A stretch of DNA of 64,000 nucleotides from the NCBI GenBank assembly GCA_034520215.1, contig JAXHNR010000001.1:186001-250000 (forward strand), written 5' to 3'. Both the position numbers and the translations under genes were made by a program. The notes beneath the pieces are model-generated. The model saw only the letters and a program-made list of their open reading frames with translations, was not told where the DNA came from and did not search any database. Below, piece by piece: positions 25,068-33,236 of the stretch. Every line of letters starts with the position of its first letter. The first letter of the stretch is position 1. The stretch comes from Candidatus Krumholzibacteriota bacterium (GTDB lineage Bacteria; Krumholzibacteriota; Krumholzibacteriia; Krumholzibacteriales; WJIX01).

Positions 25068-26588
25068 ATGAAGATAAGATTCAGTCAATATACTATGAAG
25101 ATTCTTCTTGTATTAATCGCCGGCCTGCAGTTTTCAGTATCGGAAGGAGTCTCAGCCCGTAAGCCGACTTCTTCGGCAGACACAATGTTAACAGAGGATC
25201 TTTTAACCGGAAAGAACGCTGAGGCTAATAAGAATTCTGATTACGGCCCTGTTGAGGGAGAAAACGATCTGAATGGAAAGTCAATTAATCTCACTCTCGA
25301 GGATGCCCTGCGCCTTGCTTTGACCAATGACGAAACCCTTAAAGAGGCCCGTCAGGAGATAAAAGCAGCGAGAGCGGATCTTCTTTCCGCCAAGGCGCAG
25401 CGGCTGCCCCATCTGGATATAGCGGGGCAATACGGCAGAAATATCCAAAAGCCCGCGTTTTTCCTTCCGGAGGCCTTTCAGACTGCTATGAACGCTCCTG
25501 CCAGGGTTGAAATGGGCAGCGACAACGATTTTACCTGCGCCGCCACTCTTACTCTGAATCTCTGGACAGCAGGGAGGGTTTCTTCGGCAATTGAGGCTTC
25601 GAGCCAGGCCGCGGAAGCGATGCGGTACCAGCAGGAGGCAGTCGAGAAGTTGACCTCCTATAGAGTGAAGGAGGCCTATTATAACGTTCTCCTTGCCGAA
25701 AAAAGGGTTCGTATTGCCGAAAAGGCTCTTTCGATGACTCTGGAAGCGGCGAGAATTGCGAGGGTCGGGTATGAGAGGGGTTCTGTCAGCAGATTCGACA
25801 AAATGAGGGCTGAAACAGAACTTGCCAACAGAAAGGCTCCACTGGCAATCCGGCAAAATAATCTCAGACAGAAAATGATAATATTAAAGAAACGATGCGG
25901 ACTTGATTATTCAACAGGGATAACCCTGGCGGATACCCTGGCGGCAACGGGAAGTATTCCGGGGATTAATTATCTGCTCAGAGTTACGCTTGAAAGCAGT
26001 CCGGAGATAAAGGCTCTAAGACACAGGATGAACGCCGGTAAATATAACCTGAGTATGAGAAAGGCCCAGAGATGGCCGATGCTGCAGGTTTCAGCCAACT
26101 ACGCCTTTCAGAGCCAGTGGTCGGAAGATTATTTTCCCGGGAAGGATCATATCGCGCGAAGCTCAGCGGTAACGCTTGGATTCAGTATTCCGATATTCGA
26201 CGGGTTCAGAACAGAAGGGGAGATAAAGAAAGCTCGGGCGAAGCTTCGTGTATCGGAGCTTGAACTTGAAAAGACTGTGAGAGATAAGGAAACGGCCGTC
26301 CGTAATGCCCGGCTGGGACTCGAGAGCGCGCGAAGTTCTCTCGAGGGATGCAGAGAAGCGGTGAAACTCTCAGAGGAAGCCCACCGCATAGCTCTTCTGC
26401 GACTTGAGAATGGAATGGCAACTCTGCTGGAAAGACTGGATTCTGAATTGGCTATGACAAGAGCGAGGGCTCAGCTCGCCGAAGCGCTTTATTCTTGTAA
26501 CATCGCGGAAGCATTACTGGAACTTTCTGTAGGCAGGAAAGTTACTCCAGAGTTCTTACAAAATAGACAAAAAGGAGATAGCAGATGA
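25068..26588 (+). CDS. TolC-family outer-membrane efflux channel
   Basis: The 506-residue protein has a signal peptide (KILLVLIAGLQFSVSEGVSA). After a spacer come two outer-membrane-efflux repeats with long alpha-helical hairpins: ALRLALTNDETLKEARQEIKAARADLLSAKAQRLP, and later VTLESSPEIKALRHRMNAGKYNLSMRKAQRWP. The second repeat mirrors the first, the hallmark of TolC. The trimer would form the outer-membrane duct for the RND pump encoded downstream. I chose ATG 25068 over GTG 25056 because the GTG lies within the AAGAGGTGG ribosome site. The stop overlaps the next start by four bases (ATGA), indicating translational coupling. Confidence 0.93.
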   Translation: MKIRFSQYTMKILLVLIAGLQFSVSEGVSARKPTSSADTMLTEDLLTGKNAEANKNSDYGPVEGENDLNGKSINLTLEDALRLALTNDETLKEARQEIKAARADLLSAKAQRLPHLDIAGQYGRNIQKPAFFLPEAFQTAMNAPARVEMGSDNDFTCAATLTLNLWTAGRVSSAIEASSQAAEAMRYQQEAVEKLTSYRVKEAYYNVLLAEKRVRIAEKALSMTLEAARIARVGYERGSVSRFDKMRAETELANRKAPLAIRQNNLRQKMIILKKRCGLDYSTGITLADTLAATGSIPGINYLLRVTLESSPEIKALRHRMNAGKYNLSMRKAQRWPMLQVSANYAFQSQWSEDYFPGKDHIARSSAVTLGFSIPIFDGFRTEGEIKKARAKLRVSELELEKTVRDKETAVRNARLGLESARSSLEGCREAVKLSEEAHRIALLRLENGMATLLERLDSELAMTRARAQLAEALYSCNIAEALLELSVGRKVTPEFLQNRQKGDSR

Positions 26589-27688
26589 CTGATTCAAAGG
26601 GAAAGAAGAAGATCTTTATTATCGTTCTCGCAGGTGTGGTGGTGATAGCGCTTTTTGCCTATAGATTCTGGACTCTGGATGCTGATGAAGAACCTTCCGG
26701 GATTGCTTATATACAGGAAAAAGAAGGGATGCCCGTAGAGGTTATAACCGCGGGGAGGGGGGCTGTTGAAGTTTGGAGCACGCTGACAGGAACGGTTGAA
26801 GGCAAGCTTCAATATCCGATTGTTTCTACAAACACACTTGAGGTTGTAGAAGTGTTAAAAAGGGAGAATGAAAGGGTAAAGGCGGGAGAGCTTGTAATTC
26901 GACTGGACAGGGACGCTCCCAACCCGATGCTGCACTCCTACAGGAGGTCAAAAGCCGTTTACGAAAATGCCTTGAATGAAGCTGAAAGGATGGAAGCACT
27001 ATATAATGAAGGGGCTGTTTCGAAACGGGATCTGGAAAAAGTTCAAACGGCATTGGAAGTAGCAAGGTCCGACCTTGAGAACGCGGCCTCCAGTGTGGGA
27101 CTCGTTGCCTCTTATTCAGGAATAATAACGAGTATTAACGTGAGAAAAGGCGAGATGGCTGTATCCGGGGAAGTTCTGGCCCGGGTCGCCAGAACCGACA
27201 GCGTCATAGTTACGCTGAAAGCGGGAAGCCGGCAGGCCGCTTCACTTGAAAGAGGACAGAAGGCGGTATGGAAATCAAGGTATAATAAAGATCGTATCGA
27301 AGGGGAATTGACAAAACTCGATCTCTCCGCTGATCCGCGAACCCATCTCGTCGGTGGGGAGGCCGTATTCGCCAATCCTGAGGGAAGGCTTATTCCCGGG
27401 TTGCTTGTCTCTATTGAAGTTCAGACAGTTGATAAGAGAGATATACTGAATATACCCGCTGATTGCCTCATAGAGGGTGATGATGGATATTCCGTTTTTG
27501 TAGTTGAAGAAAACCCGAATGATGCTGCAAGAGCGCGGCTAAGGAGAGTTAAAGTCGGTGTTATAACTCCCGAAGCGGCGGAGATCACTTCCGGTATAAC
27601 AGAGGGAGAAACTGTAGTTATTTTCGGGCAAAGCGATCTGGATGACAAAGATAGCGTGAAAATAGTTGGCGGCTGGGAGGATAGATAA
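26585..27688 (+). CDS. RND efflux membrane-fusion protein (HlyD/AcrA family)
   Basis: The 367-residue periplasmic adaptor has an N-terminal membrane anchor (IFIIVLAGVVVIALFAYRFW) and no lipobox. A barrel-sandwich part comes first (LKRENERVKAGELVIRLD, VARTDSVIVTLKAG), with an alpha-helical hairpin between (about 120-170) and a beta-barrel and membrane-proximal domain at the end (ITSGITEGETVVIFG). It bridges the inner-membrane pump and the TolC channel. It overlaps tolC by four bases and is two bases before the RND gene, so the three are one translationally linked unit. Substrate is not evident. Confidence 0.92.
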   Translation: MTDSKGKKKIFIIVLAGVVVIALFAYRFWTLDADEEPSGIAYIQEKEGMPVEVITAGRGAVEVWSTLTGTVEGKLQYPIVSTNTLEVVEVLKRENERVKAGELVIRLDRDAPNPMLHSYRRSKAVYENALNEAERMEALYNEGAVSKRDLEKVQTALEVARSDLENAASSVGLVASYSGIITSINVRKGEMAVSGEVLARVARTDSVIVTLKAGSRQAASLERGQKAVWKSRYNKDRIEGELTKLDLSADPRTHLVGGEAVFANPEGRLIPGLLVSIEVQTVDKRDILNIPADCLIEGDDGYSVFVVEENPNDAARARLRRVKVGVITPEAAEITSGITEGETVVIFGQSDLDDKDSVKIVGGWEDR

Positions 27689-27690
27689 GG

Positions 27691-30600
27691 ATGAATATTA
27701 TAAGAGTTTTCGTACGCAGGCCTGTGCTTACAACTATGGTGCTTCTCCTTCTCACTGTACTGGGGTTCTATTCCTATCAGCGTCTCGCTGTTGAGCTTAT
27801 GCCGAGAATTGATGTTCCGGTTGTAGTTGTTACCACCGTATATCCGGGAGCTTCTCCCGCTGATGTTGAAAGCGAAATAACAAAGAAGATCGAAGATGAG
27901 GTTTCCACAATAGCCAACGTTGATAACCTGACTTCAACTTCAATGGAAAATCTCTCGCAGGTCATAATTGAATTCGACCTTGAGACCGACGTTGATATGA
28001 ACGCTATTGATGTTAAGGACAAGGTCGATGCGATACAGCCTCAGCTGCCCGAAGATGCCGAGGAATCGGTTATCAGTAAATTTGATATTGCTTCAACGCC
28101 CGTAATGGAACTTGCCGTCTCGGGTCCCCGTGATCTGGCCGAACTTTATCGTATCGCGGATAATGTCGTAAAAGAACGCCTGAGCCGTATCGGCGGAGTA
28201 GCGGATGTCGGGATAACGGGAAAGCGGCAGCGTGAAATCCGTGTGGTCGCAGATCCGGAAAGACTTAAGGCTTATGATCTCAGTCTGTTGGATATTCTGG
28301 GTGTCGTTGCCTCATATAATCTCAACGCTCCTCTGGGACGTATCACAAGGGGCGCCAGCGAAACAAGTATCAGATTGACGGGAGAGGTGGCAAGCCCGGC
28401 GGAGCTGGCTGAATTCAGAATCCCTCTTCCCTCGGGCGGGTCGCTACCGCTCTCGGAAGTAGCCGTTATCAAAGATACGACAGAGGAAGCGAGGGAATTT
28501 TCCTCATACAACGGTCAGCCCGTAATAGGAGTTTCGATAAATAAGAGGTCTGACGGTAATACAGTAAAGATCGGCGGTGAAGTGCGGGAAGCTGTTGAAG
28601 GTCTGAAAGCTGAATTACCGCCGGATGTCAAGGTGCATATAACAAACGATCTTTCTCTTTTTGTCTCCGACGCAGTACAGGATGTGCTTAAAAATATAAT
28701 GCTCGGGATTCTTCTTACTTCCATCCTGCTTTTTATATTCCTTCATAACTGGAGACAGACACTTATCGCGGTGGTATCGATGCCCGTTTCCGTTATAGCG
28801 ACATTTCTTTTAATTGAATCCTCGGGGTTCACGGTAAATGTAATGTCGCTTCTCGCTCTCGGGGTGTCAGTGGGTGTTCTCGTAACTAATTCGATTGTAG
28901 TTATAGAGAATATAACCCGCTTTGTTCATGACGGAATGGATCCTCATGAAGCGGCTGAGAGGGGGACGGCTGAGGTGGCTATAGCGGTTCTGGCCTCCAC
29001 TCTGACAAATATAGTAGTGTTCACTCCGATAGCCTTTATGAGCGGGATTATAGGACGTGTTTTTCTTCAGTTCGGAATGACGGTTGTATATGCCACGGTA
29101 TTTTCACTTGTGATCTGTTTTACGATGGTCCCCATGCTGGCTGCAAGGCTTCTCAGGCCCAAGAAAACGGTTATGAAAAAGGAGAATTTAACATTTGCCC
29201 TGCGTATCGGGCGGAAATGGGATCACTTCTACGAAAGGCTGTCCGCCGGATACCGCGGAATTCTTTCAGGTGTTCTGGCTCACCGGGGCTGGCTCTCGCT
29301 CGCGACCGCCGCGCTTCTGGCCTTTGCCATTTATCTTTTCACATTTATAGGAGGCGAATTTATGCCCCCGATAGATCAGAACATGGTAACGGTCAGAATG
29401 AAGCTTCCGGCTGGAACCAGCCTGGAAAGAACAACAGAACTGACCGGAAGAATTGAGAAGAGAATGCTTGAGTTTCCTGAAGTTCAAGGGGTTATGATCA
29501 AGGCGGGGGGCGGGCAGAGGGGTGTGGAAGACGCGTATATAGTAGTCCGGCTGGTAAAGGGAGAAGAGAGGGAAAGGTCGGCCCAAGAGCTTATGGGTGT
29601 TATGAGATCAAGGCTCGCCGATATCCCGGACGCCGACATCAGTCTCTCGTCGAGCGGTGAAGGCGGTGGTCCCGGTGGGGCGGACCTGGTTATGCAGGTG
29701 CTTTCCTCCGACAGTGAAAAGCTCAACAGGGCGGGATCTAAGGTTTTTGATATATTGAATTCCATCGAGGGTCTTGTTGAGGTACAGACCAGCAGGGAGG
29801 AGGGTAAACCGGAGATTGCCATTTCACCCATGAGAGCTCAGCTGGCGGAACGCGGCATAACATCCGCTGCTCTGGCGAGAACTCTAAGAACTGCCTACGA
29901 AGGTTCTGAGGCCGGAGTGTACAGAGAAAAGGGGGAGGAATTTGATATTGTTGTACGTATGGGAAAAGAAGAGAGAACGCTCCTGGCTAATCTCGAGAAC
30001 TTTCCCGTTCTTTCCACCCGCGGCTCGGCAGTTCCTCTCTCCGAGCTGGGAAATTTTCAGAAAAAGAGCGGAGACGCGGCGATCCTTCACAGAGATAAAA
30101 GACGTATGATAGAGATAACGGCGAATATAGCTTCCGGCTCTCTCAGTGAAGCGCGCGGGAAGATAGATTCAAGGCTGGCCGATGCGGAATTACCCGGGGG
30201 TGTTACCGTTCAGTACGGAGGTAACGCTGAAATTCAGGATGAATCTTTCGAGGCTATTTTCGAAGCCCTGATTCTGGCGATTATTCTCGTCTATATTGTG
30301 ATGGCGGCGATTCTCGAAAGTTTTGTTCATCCCTTCACGGTGATGATAACGCTGCCTCTAGGTCTAATCGGTGTCGCGTCGGCCCTTTTCTTTTCAGGGC
30401 AGACTATAAATATTATGTCTCTTATGGCTGTTGTGATGCTTGTGGGTATAGTTGTAAACAATGCCATCCTGATTCTGGACTACACATCCAGGTTGCGTAA
30501 GAAAGGGATTCAAAGAGATGAGGCGCTTCTGGCTGGAAGCACCACAAGACTGAGGCCGATTATTATAGCTAATCTTGCTATCGCCGTGGGGATGATTCCG

Positions 30601-30750
30601 CAGGCGGCGGGAGGCGCGGGAGCCGAATACCGGACGCCCATGGCCGTTGTTCTGATAGGGGGAGTCCTCGTTGCCGCTCTGTTTACACTTTTTGTTATAC
30701 CGGCCGCGTATACTCTGATAGACAAACTGTCGATAGAGAGTGGGAATTGA
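27691..30750 (+). CDS. RND-family efflux pump permease (AcrB/MexB-like)
   Basis: The 1019-residue protein has the RND layout: TM1 at residues 10-30 (PVLTTMVLLLLTVLGFYSY), a large periplasmic loop, TM2-6 (about 330-490), TM7 near 540, a second periplasmic loop, and TM8-12 (about 845-1010). PRIDVPVVVVTTVYPGASPADVESEIT is the conserved HAE-1 opening. The TM4 region GVSVGVLVTNSIVVIENI lacks the double Asp of AcrB (DD407/408). The proton relay may therefore differ, as in the more distant HAE groups. The pump exports lipophilic compounds using the proton (or other ion) gradient. It is the last gene of the tetR operon. Confidence 0.93.
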   Translation: MNIIRVFVRRPVLTTMVLLLLTVLGFYSYQRLAVELMPRIDVPVVVVTTVYPGASPADVESEITKKIEDEVSTIANVDNLTSTSMENLSQVIIEFDLETDVDMNAIDVKDKVDAIQPQLPEDAEESVISKFDIASTPVMELAVSGPRDLAELYRIADNVVKERLSRIGGVADVGITGKRQREIRVVADPERLKAYDLSLLDILGVVASYNLNAPLGRITRGASETSIRLTGEVASPAELAEFRIPLPSGGSLPLSEVAVIKDTTEEAREFSSYNGQPVIGVSINKRSDGNTVKIGGEVREAVEGLKAELPPDVKVHITNDLSLFVSDAVQDVLKNIMLGILLTSILLFIFLHNWRQTLIAVVSMPVSVIATFLLIESSGFTVNVMSLLALGVSVGVLVTNSIVVIENITRFVHDGMDPHEAAERGTAEVAIAVLASTLTNIVVFTPIAFMSGIIGRVFLQFGMTVVYATVFSLVICFTMVPMLAARLLRPKKTVMKKENLTFALRIGRKWDHFYERLSAGYRGILSGVLAHRGWLSLATAALLAFAIYLFTFIGGEFMPPIDQNMVTVRMKLPAGTSLERTTELTGRIEKRMLEFPEVQGVMIKAGGGQRGVEDAYIVVRLVKGEERERSAQELMGVMRSRLADIPDADISLSSSGEGGGPGGADLVMQVLSSDSEKLNRAGSKVFDILNSIEGLVEVQTSREEGKPEIAISPMRAQLAERGITSAALARTLRTAYEGSEAGVYREKGEEFDIVVRMGKEERTLLANLENFPVLSTRGSAVPLSELGNFQKKSGDAAILHRDKRRMIEITANIASGSLSEARGKIDSRLADAELPGGVTVQYGGNAEIQDESFEAIFEALILAIILVYIVMAAILESFVHPFTVMITLPLGLIGVASALFFSGQTINIMSLMAVVMLVGIVVNNAILILDYTSRLRKKGIQRDEALLAGSTTRLRPIIIANLAIAVGMIPQAAGGAGAEYRTPMAVVLIGGVLVAALFTLFVIPAAYTLIDKLSIESGN

Positions 30751-30814
30751 CCTTTGATGCCTACCCCCGTTTTCATGCTCGGCAAATATATTAATTTTAC
30801 CGCTATATTTAGGG

Positions 30815-30976
30815 TTGACATAAAAGGCGGTTTTGTGCTATTATTCTAATTGTCGAGTAAGTAAATTCGAAGGAACTTCAACGAGCCGCGGAAACAAAGA
30901 AGATGGTGTAAGGAGGCGCCTTGTTCCGTGAAAGTAAAAGAGGTCCCAAACCTTTTTGGTTTAGGAGGTTAGAAAG
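30815..30976 (+). promoter_or_regulatory. Promoter and about 130-nt leader of the secreted-protein genes
   Basis: TTGACA (30815-30820), an 18-base spacer and TATTAT (30839-30844) form a strong promoter. The leader has AAACC (30948-30952) pairing with GGTTT (30958-30962) around TTTTT, just in front of the AGGAGG ribosome site (30963-30968), so local folding could affect translation. A second ribosome-like site, AAGGAGG at 30910-30916, precedes a 19-codon frame (30921-30980) that ends overlapping the start of the next gene. I recognise no riboswitch class. Confidence 0.5.
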
Positions 30977-31618
30977 ATGATCAAAGGAAAAGTATTACTT
31001 TTCGCTTTGTTACTGGTATTCGCGACATCCTTATCTGCTGGCGTGGTTGATGACTGTGAGAGTGTAGTGTCGCTTAGCATTGGCACTACAGGTTATTATC
31101 GGATTTGTCCCGCTGGCGATTTTGAGGATATGGGTGATGATTCCGGTTTTCATATCAATGTGGTTGCTAATGATGCCAGTGGAAACGGTGTCCCTAACAT
31201 CCCGGTGACAGATTACTGGCTTGACGCCTGTGACGGCGCTCAGGCTCTTTATCTCTGTGCTGGTGCTGTAACTGCCGATTCGATGACAAATGAAAATGGT
31301 GAAACCACAATTTCCGACGCTGTATCGGGAGGCGGTTGTATTACGTCAGGTGGAGTCTATGTCGCAATTCAGAATAACCAAGTTCTGGAAGCGCCCGGCT
31401 GCACAGATCCGATTTGTCTCGACATGGAAATCAAGAGTCCGGATTTGGATACAAATGGATCAGTTACCTTATCTGACTATGGAGTTTTCGGAGCGGCTTA
31501 TGGTTCATCGGACGGAGACGCAAACTGGAACGAATGCTGTGACTTCAATTGGGATGGAAGCATAAGTTTAACTGATTTTGGATACTTTGGTGGTCATTAC
31601 CAGCATGTATGCCAGTAG
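30977..31618 (+). CDS. Secreted protein with C-terminal dockerin-like repeats
   Basis: The 213-residue protein has a signal peptide (MIKGKVLLFALLLVFATSLSA). A cysteine-rich Ig-like region of about 120 residues follows (INVVANDASGNGVPNIPV, typical of bacterial Ig/invasin-like strands). The C-terminus carries two calcium-loop repeats, DLDTNGSVTLSDYGVFGAAYG and DFNWDGSISLTDFGYFGGHY. Their DxDxNGxxxxxD spacing is that of dockerin type I modules. No cohesin is visible in the window, and lone dockerins of this kind are common on exported proteins of non-cellulolytic bacteria. At least eight Cys residues suggest disulfides in the periplasm or outside. ATG follows AGGAGGTTAGAAAG. Confidence 0.8.
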   Translation: MIKGKVLLFALLLVFATSLSAGVVDDCESVVSLSIGTTGYYRICPAGDFEDMGDDSGFHINVVANDASGNGVPNIPVTDYWLDACDGAQALYLCAGAVTADSMTNENGETTISDAVSGGGCITSGGVYVAIQNNQVLEAPGCTDPICLDMEIKSPDLDTNGSVTLSDYGVFGAAYGSSDGDANWNECCDFNWDGSISLTDFGYFGGHYQHVCQ

Positions 31619-31686
31619 TAGGAGAATTAATTCAAAACCTTCAATTAAGAACATCTTATGAATTGCTGGAAACTTGAAGGAGTTAG

Positions 31687-32235
31687 ATGAAAATGAAAAA
31701 ACTATTATTTATGGTGTTAGCACTTTTCCTTGTAGTTGGTTCAGCTTCGGCCGACAGCTACATAGGGATGTTCAATAACACCACGAGTCATGACGGCCCT
31801 GAGGACAGTAGAGTAACTGTCGCCCAGAATGAGCCCTATACCGTCTATCTGATGGTAGATGCTGATTGGGAGGGATTTACATCCTGGGAACTGAAGATGG
31901 ACAAACATTCAGGAGACTTTTTAGCAGGTGTAACCTATGAAGATCCTGACGCTCTTGTACTTGGCAGTCCTTTTGATTATGAGGGTTGGGCTGTAACTAA
32001 CCCGAACTCCTGCTGGTACGGCTGGAATCTTGTATGCACCATAGATATGGTCTATGCTGGAGAAGGCGCTCACATAATAGAGATGCTGCCTTGGAACCTG
32101 CAGCCGTATCCAAAATATTTAAACTGCGCGGGCGAAGAGTTGCCTTTGAAGGTAATCGGTCCGTTTGGTGTAAACATGGATGTAGTCCCAGCCGGCGAAT
32201 CCAGTTGGGGAGCTGTAAAGTCTATGTACAAGTAA
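31687..32235 (+). CDS. Secreted hypothetical protein, paralog 1, with C-terminal WGxVKxMY motif
   Basis: The 182-residue protein has a signal peptide (MKMKKLLFMVLALFLVVGSASA). A single beta-rich domain follows with TVAQNEPYTVYLMVDADWEGFTSWELKMD and a GWN segment. Its C-terminus GVNMDVVPAGESSWGAVKSMYK is nearly the same as that of the next gene (12 identical final residues), while the bodies are only distantly alike. I do not recognise the domain, though the layout resembles cohesin/carbohydrate-binding-like beta sandwiches. ATG follows GAAGGAGTTAG, 68 bases after the dockerin-like gene. The shared tail may be a surface-retention or secretion signal. That is inference. Confidence 0.75.
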   Translation: MKMKKLLFMVLALFLVVGSASADSYIGMFNNTTSHDGPEDSRVTVAQNEPYTVYLMVDADWEGFTSWELKMDKHSGDFLAGVTYEDPDALVLGSPFDYEGWAVTNPNSCWYGWNLVCTIDMVYAGEGAHIIEMLPWNLQPYPKYLNCAGEELPLKVIGPFGVNMDVVPAGESSWGAVKSMYK

Positions 32236-32302
32236 TGTAGACTGTTGAAGTTGGTTTGTGGCTGGATGTTAGAGAAAATCGTCCAGCCACCGAGCCGGCG
32301 CC

Positions 32303-32319
32303 CGGGGGATTAACCCCCG
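32303..32319 (+). terminator. GC hairpin between the two secreted paralogs
   Basis: CGGGGG (32303-32308), loop ATTAA, CCCCCG (32314-32319). It is followed within 30 bases by GATTGTTTTTTGCGTTTTTT. It may be an attenuating terminator between the two secreted-protein genes. Confidence 0.5.
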
Positions 32320-32365
32320 ATAAATTGTTTGATTGTTTTTTGCGTTTTTTAAGGAGAAGCGAAAA

Positions 32366-32920
32366 ATGAAGAAAGTATTAATGATTACCTTAGCGCTCAT
32401 GCTTGTTGCCGGAACTGTTTCCGCAGCTTGTGATTTTGGATTGTTCGTTTCGGATAGTCCGCCCTATACCGAAGCAGATTGTTCAGTTACAGTAGGTGAC
32501 TATCAACCTTACACTTTCTACGTAATGATAAATGCAACAGCGGATACACCCTTTGCCGGTTTTGAGTGTAAAGTGAACAACCACGGCTCAAGTGATTTTG
32601 TTGGTACGTCTACTCAACCTAATGGCGGACTTTTCATGAACACGATCTTTGATGCCACAGGTTGGGCTGCATCTGGTTTTGCCTGCCTGACAGGCTGGAA
32701 TGCTGTTTATATTCAGGAAATGACTTATAATCCAGCTACCGGTCCTCATATGATTACTGTTGAGGCTTGGACTGGACAACCAACCCCGTTATACATCTAT
32801 TGTGAGGGTCCAGATTTCATTGAGGATCCTTTGGGTATCGTCACAGAGTTTGGTGTCAACATGGATGGTGTTCCTGCTGATGAATCAAGCTGGGGCGCTG
32901 TAAAGTCGATGTATAAGTAA
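32366..32920 (+). CDS. Secreted hypothetical protein, paralog 2, with C-terminal WGxVKxMY motif
   Basis: I place the start at ATG 32366, after AAGGAGAAGCGAAAA, rather than the in-frame upstream codon at 32333. The product has 184 residues: signal peptide MKKVLMITLALMLVAGTVSA, then a beta-rich domain with TVGDYQPYTFYVMINATADTPFAGFECKV and ATGWAASGFACLTGWN. It parallels the preceding gene in order of motifs (VTV..PYT.Y.M, GW, GWN, FGVNMD) and ends in the same GVNMDGVPADESSWGAVKSMYK pattern. It has more cysteines than its paralog. Function is unknown. The strong terminator at 32975-33009 ends the unit. Confidence 0.75.
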   Translation: MKKVLMITLALMLVAGTVSAACDFGLFVSDSPPYTEADCSVTVGDYQPYTFYVMINATADTPFAGFECKVNNHGSSDFVGTSTQPNGGLFMNTIFDATGWAASGFACLTGWNAVYIQEMTYNPATGPHMITVEAWTGQPTPLYIYCEGPDFIEDPLGIVTEFGVNMDGVPADESSWGAVKSMYK

Positions 32921-32974
32921 GCAAGTTTTACAAAAGCAGGTATATCGCTGACGGAAAGTGATATAATCTGATTT

Positions 32975-33009
32975 AAAGGGGATTCGCAGATAGCGGATCC
33001 CCTTTTTTT
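32975..33009 (+). terminator. Rho-independent terminator of the secreted-protein unit
   Basis: AAAGGGGATTCGC (32975-32987) pairs with GCGGATCCCCTTT (32993-33005) with one mismatch around AGATA. The 3' arm runs straight into seven T residues to 33009. This is a textbook intrinsic terminator. Confidence 0.9.
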
Positions 33010-33118
33010 GTTCACCTTCACTCTTTAACTTATTCGGCGTGAAAAGATACCCTACTGTTTTAATAGTGATTTTATTAATTATTTTTCTAAAAAAATATAG
33101 AAAGAACCAAAAAGAGAG

Positions 33119-33174
33119 AACGGTTATTTATCTTGATTTGTAATAATATTTAAGTTACAATTATTATAACCGTT
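33119..33174. other. Nested inverted repeat upstream of the C25 peptidase gene
   Basis: AACGGTTAT (33119-33127) is the exact complement of ATAACCGTT (33166-33174). Inside, TTGTAA (33138-33143) is the complement of TTACAA (33155-33160). The 56-base palindromic block is AT-rich and ends 62 bases before the TTG start of the C25 gene. It could be an operator or leader hairpin. The rest of 33010-33236 is AT-rich with no gene. Confidence 0.45.
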
Positions 33175-33236
33175 TATTTAGATTAACCGTCCCCCTGTTT
33201 ATAATTTATTTAAACCGCTAAGTAGAGGAAGTTCTC

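Noticed and set aside
30845-30976. Riboswitch (for example c-di-GMP class) in the leader of the dockerin-like gene
   Set aside because: Conserved core motifs of the known classes are absent. Only a small hairpin near the ribosome site is seen.
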